From: Mesorhizobium sp. L-2-11
GTDB taxonomy: Bacteria; Pseudomonadota; Alphaproteobacteria; Rhizobiales; Rhizobiaceae
DNA length: 64,000 nucleotides
Assembly (NCBI RefSeq): GCF_016756595.1
Contig: NZ_AP023259.1
Span: forward strand, 183,506-247,505
Reading direction: 5' to 3'
Shown here: positions 8,568 through 17,691 of the stretch, piece by piece
How positions within the stretch are numbered: the stretch's first letter is position 1
Layout of the letters: every line of letters starts with the position of its first letter
The notes under the pieces: generated by a model
Database searches by the model: none
Told to the model about the DNA's origin: nothing
What the model saw: the letters and a program-made list of their open reading frames with translations, nothing else
Translations under genes and position numbers: made by a program

Positions 8568-9449
8568 ATGAACGCTTTCTCAACCACGGCCGCGGTTGCC
8601 GCCAACATTGGCTATGCATCTGATGAGAGGGCGTTGATCCCGCCCGCCGTAAAACCCCGCAGGATCGGGACGAGACGTCGCCTGGCGCTTGGGCGAGCCA
8701 TCCCGTTTGGCGCGCTGATTGGGCCCGCACTGCTTCTCGTGATCTGGTCCCTCGGCAATGTCACCGGCCTGATCGACCCAAGGACGCTGCCGGCGCCCTG
8801 GTCGGTCGTCGGCACGGCTATCGATCTCATCGCCGAAGGCAAGCTTCAGGATCATCTGATGACGTCTGCCTGGCGGGCGGCACAGGGGCTGGCGTTCGGC
8901 GTCCTGATCGGGACCGTGCTTGCCCTCATTTCAGGGTTGTCGCGGCTTGGCGAGGCGATCATCGACGGCCCGGTTCAGATCAAGCGGGCGATACCGACGC
9001 TCGCCCTGATCCCGCTGCTGATGCTGTGGTTCGGCATCGGCGAAGGCATGAAGGTGACGGCCATCGCGCTGGCTGTACTCATCCCGATCTATATCCAGAC
9101 CCACAGCAGCTTGCGCAGCATCGACAGCCGATATGTCGAACTGGCCCAGACCTTGCGAATGGGCTACGGCGAATTCATCCGCGAGGTCATCCTGCCGGGC
9201 GCCCTTCCCGGCTTCTTCCTCGGCCTGCGTTTGGCGGTGACCTACGCCTGGCTGTCTCTGGTGGTGGTCGAGCAGGTCAATGCCACCAGCGGCATCGGCT
9301 ACATGATCGATCTCGCGCGCAACTACGGCCAGACCGACATCATCATCGTCGGCCTCGTCGTCTACGCCTTGCTCGGTCTCGGCTGCGACGGCATCGTTCG
9401 GTTCTTCCAGGAAAGGTCGCTGTCATGGCGTCGCACCTTGGCGGATTGA
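8568..9449 (+). CDS. ssuC: ABC transporter permease, SsuC type
   Basis: 293 aa, inner-membrane permease with about six helices from residue 45. The BPD_transp_1 EAA loop is visible as ELAQTLRMGYGEFIREVILP followed by GALPGF. A polar N-terminal extension of about 40 residues precedes helix 1. It begins 31 nt after ssuA; its 3' end overlaps the ATPase start by 25 nt, which suggests coupled translation. Role: membrane channel for the organosulfur ligand delivered by the binding protein. Confidence 0.88.
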   Translation: MNAFSTTAAVAANIGYASDERALIPPAVKPRRIGTRRRLALGRAIPFGALIGPALLLVIWSLGNVTGLIDPRTLPAPWSVVGTAIDLIAEGKLQDHLMTSAWRAAQGLAFGVLIGTVLALISGLSRLGEAIIDGPVQIKRAIPTLALIPLLMLWFGIGEGMKVTAIALAVLIPIYIQTHSSLRSIDSRYVELAQTLRMGYGEFIREVILPGALPGFFLGLRLAVTYAWLSLVVVEQVNATSGIGYMIDLARNYGQTDIIIVGLVVYALLGLGCDGIVRFFQERSLSWRRTLAD

Positions 9450-10171
9450 GCGGCGCGCCCGTGGTGCGGGTCGAACGCCTTGTGAGGAGTTTCGGGCCGC
9501 GAACCATCCTCGACGGCCTCAGTCTCGACATCGACAAGGGCGAGTTCGTGGCCCTTCTCGGCCGTAGCGGCTCGGGCAAGAGTACTTTGTTGCGCGCGCT
9601 CGCCGATCTCGATGACAAAGTCTCCGGATCCGGACGACTCGAAACGCCCGACAAGAAATCGGTGGTGTTCCAGGACGCCCGGTTGTTGCCATGGAAACGC
9701 GTACTCGAGAACGTTGTTCTTGGCCTCGACCTGCCCGACGCCGCTGAACGCGGACGGGCGGCTCTCGAAGAAGTTGGCTTGCGGGGCCGCGAGACCGCAT
9801 GGCCGGTCGAGCTCTCTGGCGGCGAGCAGCAACGGGTGGCATTGGCGCGTTCGCTGGTCCGTGATCCTGACCTGCTGTTGGCGGACGAACCATTCGGCGC
9901 GCTCGACGCGCTGACCCGCCTGCGCATGCACGATCTGCTGCGCCAGCTCTGCGCCCGTCACCGGCCGGCCGTCCTGCTGGTCACCCATGATGTGGACGAG
10001 GCCGTGACGCTGGCGGACCGGGTTTTGGTGCTCGACAATGGCGCGATCACCGCCGACATCGCAATCGATATCCCCAGGCCACGCAATCATGGCCATCGCC
10101 GCTTCGGCGAGATCCGCTCCGAACTTCTGCGGCATCTCGGCGTCGAGACAAGGCCCGTGCTGCCAGTCTGA
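9425..10171 (+). CDS. ssuB: ABC transporter ATP-binding protein, SsuB type
   Basis: 248 aa from ATG 9425, chosen because AGGAAAGG lies just upstream and the family motifs then fall at normal positions; the open frame extends much further upstream as a shadow of ssuC. Walker A is GRSGSGKST (residues 46-54), Q-loop VVFQDARLLPW, signature LSGGEQQRVALA, Walker B LLLADEPFGALD, and H-loop VLLVTHDVDEA. It supplies energy to the SsuC permease. Confidence 0.9.
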   Translation: MASHLGGLSGAPVVRVERLVRSFGPRTILDGLSLDIDKGEFVALLGRSGSGKSTLLRALADLDDKVSGSGRLETPDKKSVVFQDARLLPWKRVLENVVLGLDLPDAAERGRAALEEVGLRGRETAWPVELSGGEQQRVALARSLVRDPDLLLADEPFGALDALTRLRMHDLLRQLCARHRPAVLLVTHDVDEAVTLADRVLVLDNGAITADIAIDIPRPRNHGHRRFGEIRSELLRHLGVETRPVLPV

Positions 10172-10220
10172 GCGCCCCAAGACTTCGCGCCCAGCGCGAC
10201 CACCCTAGGAGGACCAACTC

Positions 10221-11567
10221 ATGCCCGTCCAACCACGACAGTTGAACCTCAACCTTTTCATCTATCCTGGCGGCCATCATGAAGCCGGCTGGCGCTACAA
10301 GGAGTCCGCCCCTGAGAGAGTGCTGGACATCGCCTACTATCAGGAACTGGCAAAAAAGGCCGAGGCGAGCAAGTTCGACGCGCTGTTCTTTGCCGATGGT
10401 CCCGCGCTCGTCGACAACATCCGCTACGCAAGCCGCCTCAGGCTGGAGCCGCTAACGTGGATTTCGGCGCTCGCTGCCGTGACGAAAGGCATCGGCTTTA
10501 TCGCGACCGCCTCAACCACTTACAATGAACCCTACAACCTGGCCCGGCTGTTTGCTTCCGTCGATCATCTGAGCGGCGGGCGCGCCGGTTGGAATATTGT
10601 CACCACGGGCGATGCGTCGGCAGCGTTGAACTTCGGCTTTGACCGCCATCCAACCCACGCCGACCGTTATGAGCGCGCCGGCGAATTCGTCGATGTGGTG
10701 ACGAAGCTCTGGGACAGCTGGGAGGACGACGCGCTCGTCTCGGACCGGGAGTCCGGAATCTTCGCCGACACCGACAAGATCCACCCAATCAACCACATCG
10801 GCAAATATCATCGGGTGAAGGGCCCGCTCACGCTTCCGCGCTCGCCGCAAGGGCGTCCGGTCTACGTCCAGGCGGGTTCTTCGGAAGACGGACGGTCGTT
10901 CGCAAGCCGCTATGCCGAGGCGATCTTCACAGCCCATCAGACACTCGGCAATGCGCAGGAATTTTATGCTGACATCAAGGCGCGCGTGAAGTCGGTTGGC
11001 CGCCACCCCGACCACGTCAAGGTCTTGCCCGGCATCAGCCCATTCATCGGTTCAACCGAGGCGGAGGCCCGCGCGCTGCATGACGAGTTCAACGAGCTGA
11101 CGCAGCCGGAATATTCTCTTGACCAGCTACGGCGCATCGTCGACGCGGACCTTTCCGGCTACAATCTGGACGGGCCATTTCCGCGCGAGCTCATCAACGT
11201 CGAGGGCGAGCGCGGCGCGAGCAGCCGTTTCCACGTCGTACTCGACATCATCGAGCGCGAGAATCCTACCATCCGCCAGCTGCTGCACCGCCTCGCCGGG
11301 GCACGCGGGCATTGGGTCCAGGCCGGGACGCCCGAACAGATTGCCGATAATATCCAGGAATGGTTCGACAACGGTGCCGCGGACGGCTTCAACGTCATGC
11401 CGCCTTATCTGCAGGGCGGGTTCGACGTGTTCGCTGAGGAGGTGGTGCCGATCTTGCGCCGGCGTGGACTTTTCCGGCACGACTATGACGGGGCGACGCT
11501 GCGGGACCATTTCGGTCTGCCGCGCCCGGAAAATACGTTCAGCCGGCCGCAAAAGGCGACCGGCTGA
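10221..11567 (+). CDS. FMN-dependent monooxygenase, NtaA/SnaA/DszA/SoxA family
   Basis: 448 aa, bacterial-luciferase-like TIM barrel. An AGGAGG-like site (AGGAGGACC) precedes ATG 10221. Family markers: LNLFIYPGGHHEAGWR at the N-terminus, FDALFFADGPAL, TTYNEPYNLARLFASVDHLS followed by GRAGWNIVTT, and the C-terminal GTPEQIADNIQEWFDNGAADGF. These two-component enzymes use FMNH2 from a separate reductase to oxidise aminopolycarboxylates, dibenzothiophene sulfone or other organosulfur compounds. As last gene of the transporter operon it most likely attacks the imported compound. No flavin reductase gene is seen nearby. Confidence 0.9.
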   Translation: MPVQPRQLNLNLFIYPGGHHEAGWRYKESAPERVLDIAYYQELAKKAEASKFDALFFADGPALVDNIRYASRLRLEPLTWISALAAVTKGIGFIATASTTYNEPYNLARLFASVDHLSGGRAGWNIVTTGDASAALNFGFDRHPTHADRYERAGEFVDVVTKLWDSWEDDALVSDRESGIFADTDKIHPINHIGKYHRVKGPLTLPRSPQGRPVYVQAGSSEDGRSFASRYAEAIFTAHQTLGNAQEFYADIKARVKSVGRHPDHVKVLPGISPFIGSTEAEARALHDEFNELTQPEYSLDQLRRIVDADLSGYNLDGPFPRELINVEGERGASSRFHVVLDIIERENPTIRQLLHRLAGARGHWVQAGTPEQIADNIQEWFDNGAADGFNVMPPYLQGGFDVFAEEVVPILRRRGLFRHDYDGATLRDHFGLPRPENTFSRPQKATG

Positions 11568-11882
11568 GCTGCTTTCGCAGCAGGCCTTCAATCTTGAGGG
11601 ATTCGACCGGCACGAAACTCTCGCCCGCATCTCCCGGTCGGTGTTTTCGCGTCATGACGCGCTCCTGGCACATGTATCCGGTTGGCTTCCGGTTCGGGCT
11701 CGTCCTTATTTGGCGGGACGACAGCCGCCTCCCAGGATGGTGTCCGCTTCCTTGACTATCTTGCCGGGCTGTTTCGTCTTCCTCGCATTAGCGGAAGTTA
11801 AATTTCGAGTGTTCCAGCTTGCCGCAAATTAGGGTCTCGGTGGCATAACTCGGCATGACTTTCAGGGTGCTGGCAGGAAAGA
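11568..11882. other. Intergenic stretch, nothing recognised
   Basis: 315 bp after the monooxygenase stop. No clear gene, terminator hairpin or repeat seen. Confidence 0.4.
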
Positions 11883-12098
11883 GTGATGCGCGGGCGGGAA
11901 TGGATCAAGGGGTTGCGTCAGGACGATGCCCGGGAGGTGCGTGCGCGCATTGCCGAACTGGAGCGCGACCTCATTGCGACCACACCTCAGCGACGCCATC
12001 GACGTTTCGACGCCGGGAATGAACTTCGTATTGCGAAGTTCCGCCTGGAGCGTATCGAGGAATGCATCGCCGGAATAGCGGAGAAATATGGGCGTTAG
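11883..12098 (+). CDS. Small hypothetical protein
   Basis: 71 aa, starting MMRGREWIKGLRQDDAREVR and highly charged, probably one long helix. No family recognised. Its TAG stop is in the same frame as the phasin remnant that follows, so the pair could be the result of a stop mutation or simply adjacent. Coding status is uncertain. Confidence 0.35.
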   Translation: MMRGREWIKGLRQDDAREVRARIAELERDLIATTPQRRHRRFDAGNELRIAKFRLERIEECIAGIAEKYGR

Positions 12099-12500
12099 CG
12101 GAAGCTCGCCGCTCGGTTCCGTCCTTCCGCTGGGGATCAGAGCGTTGAGCAGTCAAAGGAAGTCTTTTCCAAATTGAGCTCGGACGCCGAAACGACTCAA
12201 AAGGCTTTCGAGTCAACCGTTGAGACGGCCAAGACCACCGGCAACGAGATACTCCTGAGGACGATTGCCGCTCGGCAAGCCAATGCCGAAGCCGGCTTCA
12301 CGCACCTAGAAGCACTGATTGCTGTGAAGTCGCCGTCCGAGTTCTTCGAACTGCAGACCGCGTTCTTACACAAACAGATCGAAAAGTCCGCCGATCAGGC
12401 CAAGGCCCTCCAGGAATTGATGTTGAAAGCAACCGAGGACGTGTCCAAGCCAATCAAGGATGCCTTCGAGACGGTTTTGAGGCTACGCAAGGCCGCCTGA
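12099..12500 (+). pseudogene. Phasin-family protein remnant lacking its start
   Basis: The open frame contains the phasin pattern: EQSKEVFSKLSSDAETTQKA, then NEILLRTIAARQANAEAGF, KSPSEFFELQTAFLHKQIEK and a helical C-terminus to LRKAA. Phasins coat polyhydroxybutyrate granules. There is no ATG in frame after the TAG at 12096-12098; a TTG at 12174 is the only possible start and falls inside the helical core. The N-terminal third normally present is missing. Most likely a 5'-truncated gene, although translation from TTG cannot be excluded. Confidence 0.6.
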
Positions 12501-12797
12501 TTGCTTGAGGCAACCAAGACCGAAGGTCAGCACCTCGTCTATTGGGAGCCTGATGCTTGTCCTACCCCATTAGTTGGCCGCCAACAAGAACGCCGCCGGC
12601 GCTCAGGGCAGTGGTCAACCCTTCTCACGAAAAGGAAACAATTGTATCCTACGATTCGGTGCTCCTGGCAGGAGCGCGCCGCCCGTCGTTGCGAAGCTGT
12701 TGACAGCACTGCCGATGCTGACGCTCCCGTTCATGTCATGTTCGGGCTCGCGAGGTGGTTGACGGGCGACACTTCCCAACGAGCCAGGAGAACTGGC

Positions 12798-14093
12798 ATG
12801 TCCAAGACTGATGTTCAGCCGTCCTCGATTGAGGGCATAAAGCGCCTTGCCAAGGCGATTTCAAAGCGAGATTCAATCCCGCACAGCAAAGCCCTCGACA
12901 CGGCATCTCAAGTATCGGGCTTTGGAAATTTCCAGCATGCACACCGGTCGTTGGGCGATCGTTCAGCGCAAGCCAGCCCGGCGCCGAATGTGGTCTATAT
13001 CTCCACCTTCTGGGAAGATGGCCAAACACGAACCTCCGGCCGTGAGACGATCCGTGTGTTCATTTCAAAGCCGCTTGATGAACTGATCAAGCCGTCTCAG
13101 TATCGCTATGCTCATAAGCTCGGTCGTCTCCGGCGTCGTGCCTCGGACCATGTGGTCGATAGGTATCGATCAGACTCGGCGCGCGCAGCTCTGGACATCG
13201 CTTGCGGAGCTGCGAGGGTACTGCAGTTCATGGACATCACGGGCCTGCAGCCATCCAAGGCAGACGTCGAACCCGGAGCGGAATATTCGGCCCGCCTGCC
13301 TGGACGTGATCATGGAAGTGCATGGTACGATCCCGTCGCAAAACATCACGTTGGGGCCGACGAACCTTACGCGGGGAGTGCTGCGTCGAAAGAGCGTGAC
13401 GCCTGGGCGCGGCGACACAACTGGTCGCTCGCAAGGCCGGAATGGGCGGGGATGTACTATCCGGGAAGCTGTGTACTTTACCTGTATGCCGATGCGTCGA
13501 AGGGATATTCGCTTGATGGGCTTCTCAAGGCGCTTTCCAAAGGCCCTTCACCGATCGTGCCCGCGAATTGTGACCGGGTCGCCATCGACGGTCGCGCTCC
13601 TTTTGTGACTCCGGGAGAGAAGGCTAAAGCCGAGGCGACGCTCGCGAGAAATGTTCAACGAAAGGCTACCGCGCCACGCGGTCCCAATACCACTGCCGAG
13701 TACCGGCTGCCGCTCAGCGGCATGCGGCGCCGGCGCCCGAAGGCGGCGATGCCCGTGGACGCACATGCCAGGATAGGCACCCTGCTGAAGGGTGTGCTGA
13801 CCGACATGCGGGCGCGCGCGGGCGTGTACAAGCGCGTCGATGCAGTCCGAAGCGAGCTTGATGACTGGGTTCAATGCGAACACGATCGGGCGGCTATGCT
13901 CGATGCGGTGTTTTTCGACCTCTACTACGGAGAGAATTCCGCCGGCGGAACGTCAAAAGCTGGCGACCAACACATCGAGGACCTCCGCCTCGCACAGTCC
14001 ATATTGATGCAACACTATCCGGATTGTGCGCCATTGAGGGACCTCGTTGCGAAAATCGATCTTGCCGTCATATCGCTCGAGAAGTTGCGGTGA
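12798..14093 (+). CDS. DUF5623-like plasmid protein
   Basis: 431 aa from ATG 12798, chosen because CCAGGAG sits 7 nt upstream; the frame is open further back without a better site. The N-terminus (MSKTDVQPSSIEGIKRLAKA, then HSKALDTASQVSGFGNFQHA) matches the pattern I associate with DUF5623 proteins of rhizobial plasmids: a glyoxalase-related or Tn-associated helical head that resembles the start of DNA-binding accessory proteins. The rest has no known catalytic motif; ARPEWAGMYYPGSCVLYLYA is a conserved-looking block. Function unknown. It stands alone between the phasin remnant and a decayed toxin-like gene. Confidence 0.6.
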   Translation: MSKTDVQPSSIEGIKRLAKAISKRDSIPHSKALDTASQVSGFGNFQHAHRSLGDRSAQASPAPNVVYISTFWEDGQTRTSGRETIRVFISKPLDELIKPSQYRYAHKLGRLRRRASDHVVDRYRSDSARAALDIACGAARVLQFMDITGLQPSKADVEPGAEYSARLPGRDHGSAWYDPVAKHHVGADEPYAGSAASKERDAWARRHNWSLARPEWAGMYYPGSCVLYLYADASKGYSLDGLLKALSKGPSPIVPANCDRVAIDGRAPFVTPGEKAKAEATLARNVQRKATAPRGPNTTAEYRLPLSGMRRRRPKAAMPVDAHARIGTLLKGVLTDMRARAGVYKRVDAVRSELDDWVQCEHDRAAMLDAVFFDLYYGENSAGGTSKAGDQHIEDLRLAQSILMQHYPDCAPLRDLVAKIDLAVISLEKLR

Positions 14094-14099
14094 CGATGA

Positions 14100-14440
14100 T
14101 CGGTGCCGATCAGGCCGCTACACCGAGCGCGGCGTGGTCGTGTGCGACTGCTTGCCGCGATGGCGACAAACCGGGGCTTGACCGCGGCAAATAGCGCCGG
14201 CGGCAGCGGCACGTAGTAGCCGCTCTCCGTCTCCAGCGGCCGGATGTCGGGCCCAGGCCAGGCGCACGGGTTGGCTCCGTCAAAACGATCCACCACCGCT
14301 CGCCGCCGAGCCGCAAATGCAACCTGACCGCAGCTGGTACCTCGATGGCACCGGCGGGAATGGCGACCAGGGCGAGCACCAGGCAGGACCGGTCCTTCGG
14401 CTTCCACGCGACCCTCGCGGTGATGCCATACAAGAGATAC
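14100..14440 (-). pseudogene. Decayed PemK-like plasmid protein, copy A
   Basis: The minus strand encodes IEVPAAVRLHLRLGGERWWI followed by VLTEPTR, then after a frameshift CAWPGPDIRPLETESGYYVP and LPPALFAAVKPRF. The same protein pattern is found in copy B at 15482-15940, and the DNA of both copies is clearly similar over about 250 bp. The N-terminus is damaged and the reading frame broken. The toxin (PemK/MazF-like) assignment is tentative and rests on layout next to an antitoxin-like frame in copy B. Confidence 0.5.
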
Positions 14441-14722
14441 GAATAAGGAAAGACGAGATAGGTCAGTGAAGCTGACGCTTCAACGATATGAGATATACCA
14501 CCGCCTCAGACTCTTAGAACAGGGAACCGCCGCATTCCGGCGCGCGAATGATTGGAAAACAGACTGTGGAATTCCCTTTGAGGGTCACCACCCGTCGTCG
14601 GGTTCGGCCGCGTCAGCAAACACATGGAGGGGCGATCTGAGGTCAAAACTCGGTCAAGAGATGTTGACAGGACGCGTCCTTATCGTTCCATTTGATCGGA
14701 AACGGACTGGACACACGATCTC

Positions 14723-15250
14723 TTGCGAGCGCACAGGTTCCTGAAGCGAGACAAGGAGGGGAGGACCGACAATCCTCTTCGCACCAACATCGCGCGTCTT
14801 CTTCGTGCGGAGCGCCGCAGTCGAGGAATCCGCCATCAAGATATGGCCAAGCTGTTGCATGCAGCGCCCGGCGAAGGGCTGGCTTATCGCACTTATATTC
14901 GGACCGTCAAAGGCAGAAACAACATCACCCTTACTACTCTTGAACACATGGCGCAGGCTTTCGGCCTATCGATAGCCGATTTTCTTGCCGGGCAGGCGGA
15001 CATTGAAACTTGGGCGCGTCGTCTTGATGCGAACTCCATCCGCGCCCGATTGGCCCAGATCATCAACACCCAACGGACGCAACGTGATCTTTTCTGCTAT
15101 CAGATGGCAAAACTCCTTGGCGTGTCGGAAGCCACGTTCACAAAGCTGCAGCGCGGAACAGGTAACGTCAGCGTCGATACAATAGCTGCTGTGGCGAACG
15201 TGCTAGGCAGGAATCCTGCGACCTTCCTTTTTTGCAACGATGACTGTTAA
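14723..15250 (+). CDS. XRE-family protein with two helix-turn-helix domains
   Basis: 175 aa from TTG 14723; no ATG lies before residue 42, so the start is uncertain. Domain 1, residues about 20-80: NIARLLRAERRSRGIRHQDM, ITLTTLEHMAQAFGLSIADF. Domain 2, residues about 105-170: FCYQMAKLLGVSEATFTKLQ, VSVDTIAAVANVLGRNPATF. Both follow the Cro/CI layout, so the protein probably binds operators as a regulator. Target unknown; no divergent partner gene is evident. Confidence 0.65.
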   Translation: MRAHRFLKRDKEGRTDNPLRTNIARLLRAERRSRGIRHQDMAKLLHAAPGEGLAYRTYIRTVKGRNNITLTTLEHMAQAFGLSIADFLAGQADIETWARRLDANSIRARLAQIINTQRTQRDLFCYQMAKLLGVSEATFTKLQRGTGNVSVDTIAAVANVLGRNPATFLFCNDDC

Positions 15251-15481
15251 ACGGCTCGAATGGACTCAGGGTGATACTGAACCTCGGCTGGGGCCACGTT
15301 TCGTCACAGATCTTTTTCCGGCGAGACTTAAAACGCCGCGTTACGCGTCAAATTCCAGTTCGGCCCCCGTCGGCTCGATGTGTCTATCGTTGTCCGGACT
15401 GCTAAGCGCTTCATATCCCACCAGTTTTGCCCGAAGAGGTTCCCAATGCCCTTCCAAACAGGTTACCAGACCACGGGCTTA

Positions 15482-15940
15482 ATCATGTTGGTGCGCGACC
15501 AGGCCGTTACGCCGAGCGTGGCGTGCTCCTGTGCGCCTGGCTTCTCGCGATGGCGACAAACCGCGCTTGACCGTGGGAAACAGCGCCGGCGGCAGCGGCC
15601 CGTAATAGCCGCTCTCTGTCTCCCGAGGCCGGATGTCGGGGCCCGGCCAGGCGAACCGGTTGCTTTCCGTCAAAATGATCCACGACCGCTCGCCGTCGAG
15701 CCGCAAGCGCAACTTGACCGCAGCCGGGATTTCTATGGCATCAGGGGGTCCGGAAGATGGTGTGTGCGTGATCGGAAGAACCCGGACAACCGGCGAGCCG
15801 TCTTCCTGCATGGTAACCAGCGCCAGCCCCAAGCCGGGGGCGATCCTTTTCGGCTTCCTCGCGCCCCTCGCGGTGTTGCCAGTGCGAGAGATAGGAGTAA
15901 CGGTAGACGTGGCCGACCATAATTTCAGTCGGCAGCATTT
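15482..15940 (-). pseudogene. Decayed PemK-like plasmid protein, copy B
   Basis: The minus strand opens LPTEIMVGHVYRYSYLSHWQ and HREGREEAEKDRP, then a frameshift leads to GLALVTMQEDGSPVVRVLPI, AAVKLRLRLDGERSWIILTE, FAWPGPDIRPRETESGYYGP and LPPALFPTVKRGL, ending at a TAA near 15480. The layout (small beta-rich protein after an antitoxin-like frame) fits a PemK/MazF-type toxin, but the active-site residues cannot be assigned with confidence. A one-base change breaks the frame near 15805. Confidence 0.5.
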
Positions 15941-15954
15941 TTTGCCGTCTTTGC

Positions 15955-16330
15955 TGTCAAACCTTTTGCCGGAGGGAGCTCGTCGCTGAGGGTGCAAGCC
16001 CCGGCTCCATTTCGGCGGCTTCGACCGCCGCGATTTCGTCCGCGCTGAGCTCTGTCGTGAGCTCGACCCGCCGGTCGCGCTTCGACAGCCGGACGAAATC
16101 CTCGTAAGCCAGCAGCACGGTGCGCGGCCGGCCATATAAGGGCTTTCCGGGTTTTCCACAGGTATCGGCGGTTAACCAGAGTGGACCAGGCAGTGACCGG
16201 GCAACCAACACCAAGAAGGCAAAGGTCGTCGTCGTATGATTGGGAATAGGACTCACGGAACATTGCCCCGCCCTTTACCTTGTCGGGCAGTCTGCGCAGA
16301 TAGCCACAAGCTGCGGGTTTGTCGATCGTC
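15955..16330 (-). pseudogene. Antitoxin-like frame fused to a repC 3' remnant
   Basis: Two pieces. The upstream part (16240-16330) reads PAACGYLRRLPDKVKGGAMF. Its DNA matches the 3' end of the adjacent repC (GGYLRVLTDKATAGQF) over about 50 bp with scattered changes, so it is a relic of a second repC end. The downstream part in another frame reads YGRPRTVLLAYEDFVRLSKR and ADEIAAVEAAEMEPGL, which resembles a Phd/YefM-type antitoxin C-terminus preceding the toxin-like copy B. Frames are broken, so neither is functional. Confidence 0.45.
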
Positions 16331-17552
16331 ATCCCGTCATCCTCGCCGTCGCGCCGTTCGCCTTGAGCGCCGCCATCAGCATCGGCCCGACAGAGAACTG
16401 CCCCGCCGTCGCCTTGTCGGTCAGTACCCGCAAATAGCCGCCGGCCGAGTTGATGTGCTGCGCCCTTTGCAGGATGCAGGCAATCACGATCGCCGCGATC
16501 TCCTGGCCCATCACATGGCAAGCCTCCTCATACGCTGACGGCGAAACGCCCAGATATCCCCGCACCTGGGCGGCCGTTATCATGAGATCGCGCCAATTGC
16601 CGATCCCGTCGACGGCATAATCCGCAATTTCGGGGCAGGCCTTCAGCACCATCCCAAGCGGGTATGTTTTCGGCGCCTCCGCGGTCCTCGTCCTGGGCTC
16701 GGCCGTCGCCCCGCTTTTCTCTAAAGCAGGTTCAAATTCAAAAATAGAGTCGGTATTTGACTCAGATTGCTGCCGCTCGTTTTGAGAGTCATTGCCGCTC
16801 GGATTCGTGGATTTCATATGAATTTCCAGCAGCTTATCCACTTCGTCATGCAATGCGGCAAGCTCAGCTACGATCGGTTCGAGCTCGGCAATGCAAGCTC
16901 GGCGCGGAATTGCCTCTACAACGCCGCGGAAACGCTTCCACAGGCCTCCCCAGTCGCCCGGGACATCTTCGTCAACGGCCGCTTCGATCAGCTTGTGGAT
17001 GTCACGGCGGTGCAAGGTGATCCGCTCGCGCATAAGCCTGAGAGCCCGGTTGCCGGCACGAACACATTCGGCCGCCGCCTCGAACTCGTAAGCACGGGCC
17101 AAGAGCGGAGCCAGGGAGAAGCCAAATGCTTCCTCGATCTCCCCTCCCCGGCCCTTGCGGGCGTAACGCTTGCCGTTCGGGCTATCGCGACGGATGATCA
17201 CCCCGCAGTCAACAAGAGCCGCCAGGTGTCGTCTGACTGTGGGCTCTGGCATTCCGTGCGCCCTAAGCGACAGCTGTGCGTTCGAGGGAAAGACGATGAG
17301 GTCGTTTTCCTCACTCAATTCGCTGTCAGGATAGAATGATAGCAACGCATTCAGGACGGCCAGCGCACGATCGCCAATGCCGACGATGCTCTTGCCTTCG
17401 CAGAGATTGCGGTAGATCTGCCATTTGTCGACCACCCTGCCCTTGGGTATTTCACGTGAATCGTTTTGCGCTGCCAGCATGGCAAGCGACATCGGCCGCC
17501 GCCCAAAGGGCGTCGTTGCAATACCCGTCTCCATTTCTTCCTTCACCTTCAA
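16329..17552 (-). CDS. repC: Plasmid replication initiator RepC
   Basis: 407 aa. It binds the origin inside its own coding region and starts plasmid replication. The RepC N-terminal block is seen (TPFGRRPMSLAMLAAQND, then DKWQIYRNLCEGKSIVGIGD), followed by the winged-helix region (NAQLSLRAHGMPEPTVRRHL AALVDCG split over the usual helix positions), a low-GC linker about residues 260-285 and the C-terminal domain ending SAGGYLRVLTDKATAGQF. Length is normal for the family. Last gene of repABC, separated from repB by 139 bp that hold the antisense RNA locus. A relic of a second repC 3' end follows it. Confidence 0.93.
   Translation of the reverse strand: MKVKEEMETGIATTPFGRRPMSLAMLAAQNDSREIPKGRVVDKWQIYRNLCEGKSIVGIGDRALAVLNALLSFYPDSELSEENDLIVFPSNAQLSLRAHGMPEPTVRRHLAALVDCGVIIRRDSPNGKRYARKGRGGEIEEAFGFSLAPLLARAYEFEAAAECVRAGNRALRLMRERITLHRRDIHKLIEAAVDEDVPGDWGGLWKRFRGVVEAIPRRACIAELEPIVAELAALHDEVDKLLEIHMKSTNPSGNDSQNERQQSESNTDSIFEFEPALEKSGATAEPRTRTAEAPKTYPLGMVLKACPEIADYAVDGIGNWRDLMITAAQVRGYLGVSPSAYEEACHVMGQEIAAIVIACILQRAQHINSAGGYLRVLTDKATAGQFSVGPMLMAALKANGATARMTG
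16715..16800 (-). other. oriV: Probable origin of replication (AT-rich tract inside repC)
   Basis: A markedly AT-rich tract (TTCAAATTCAAAAATAGAGT and neighbours) in the middle of an otherwise GC-rich repC. In studied repABC plasmids the origin lies in such a tract within repC. Boundaries approximate. Confidence 0.5.
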
Positions 17553-17596
17553 TTAGGCAAAAGAAATCTGTCCGCCGAACCGACGCTTAAAACGCT

Positions 17597-17690
17597 TGAC
17601 AGTGATTCGCGAAAATGTGATTCTCAGCTTGCTAAAGGATGAGAAGGGCTTCCGCGACGGTGACGTTCGGGGGCCTTTTTCTTTTGCGGT
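17597..17690 (+). ncRNA. Antisense RNA locus (ctRNA/incA type) of repABC
   Basis: The repB-repC spacer carries, on the strand opposite to repABC, a strong -35 TTGACA at 17597 with a GATTCT -10 candidate 17 nt later. A GC-rich imperfect inverted repeat (GGGCTTCCGCGACG against CGTTCGGGGGCC) ending in CTTTTTCTTTT follows. Position, strand and structure match the small antisense RNAs that repress repC in this plasmid family and set incompatibility. The 5' end is estimated. Confidence 0.7.
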
Positions 17691-17691
17691 T

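Noticed and set aside
9026..9424. Upstream extension of the SsuB-like ATPase
   Set aside because: The extra 133 residues lie over ssuC in another frame and have no homology pattern; ATG 9425 has a ribosome site.
16757..17339. Plus-strand open frames over repC
   Set aside because: Shadows of repC, caused by GC-rich codon bias; no domain features.
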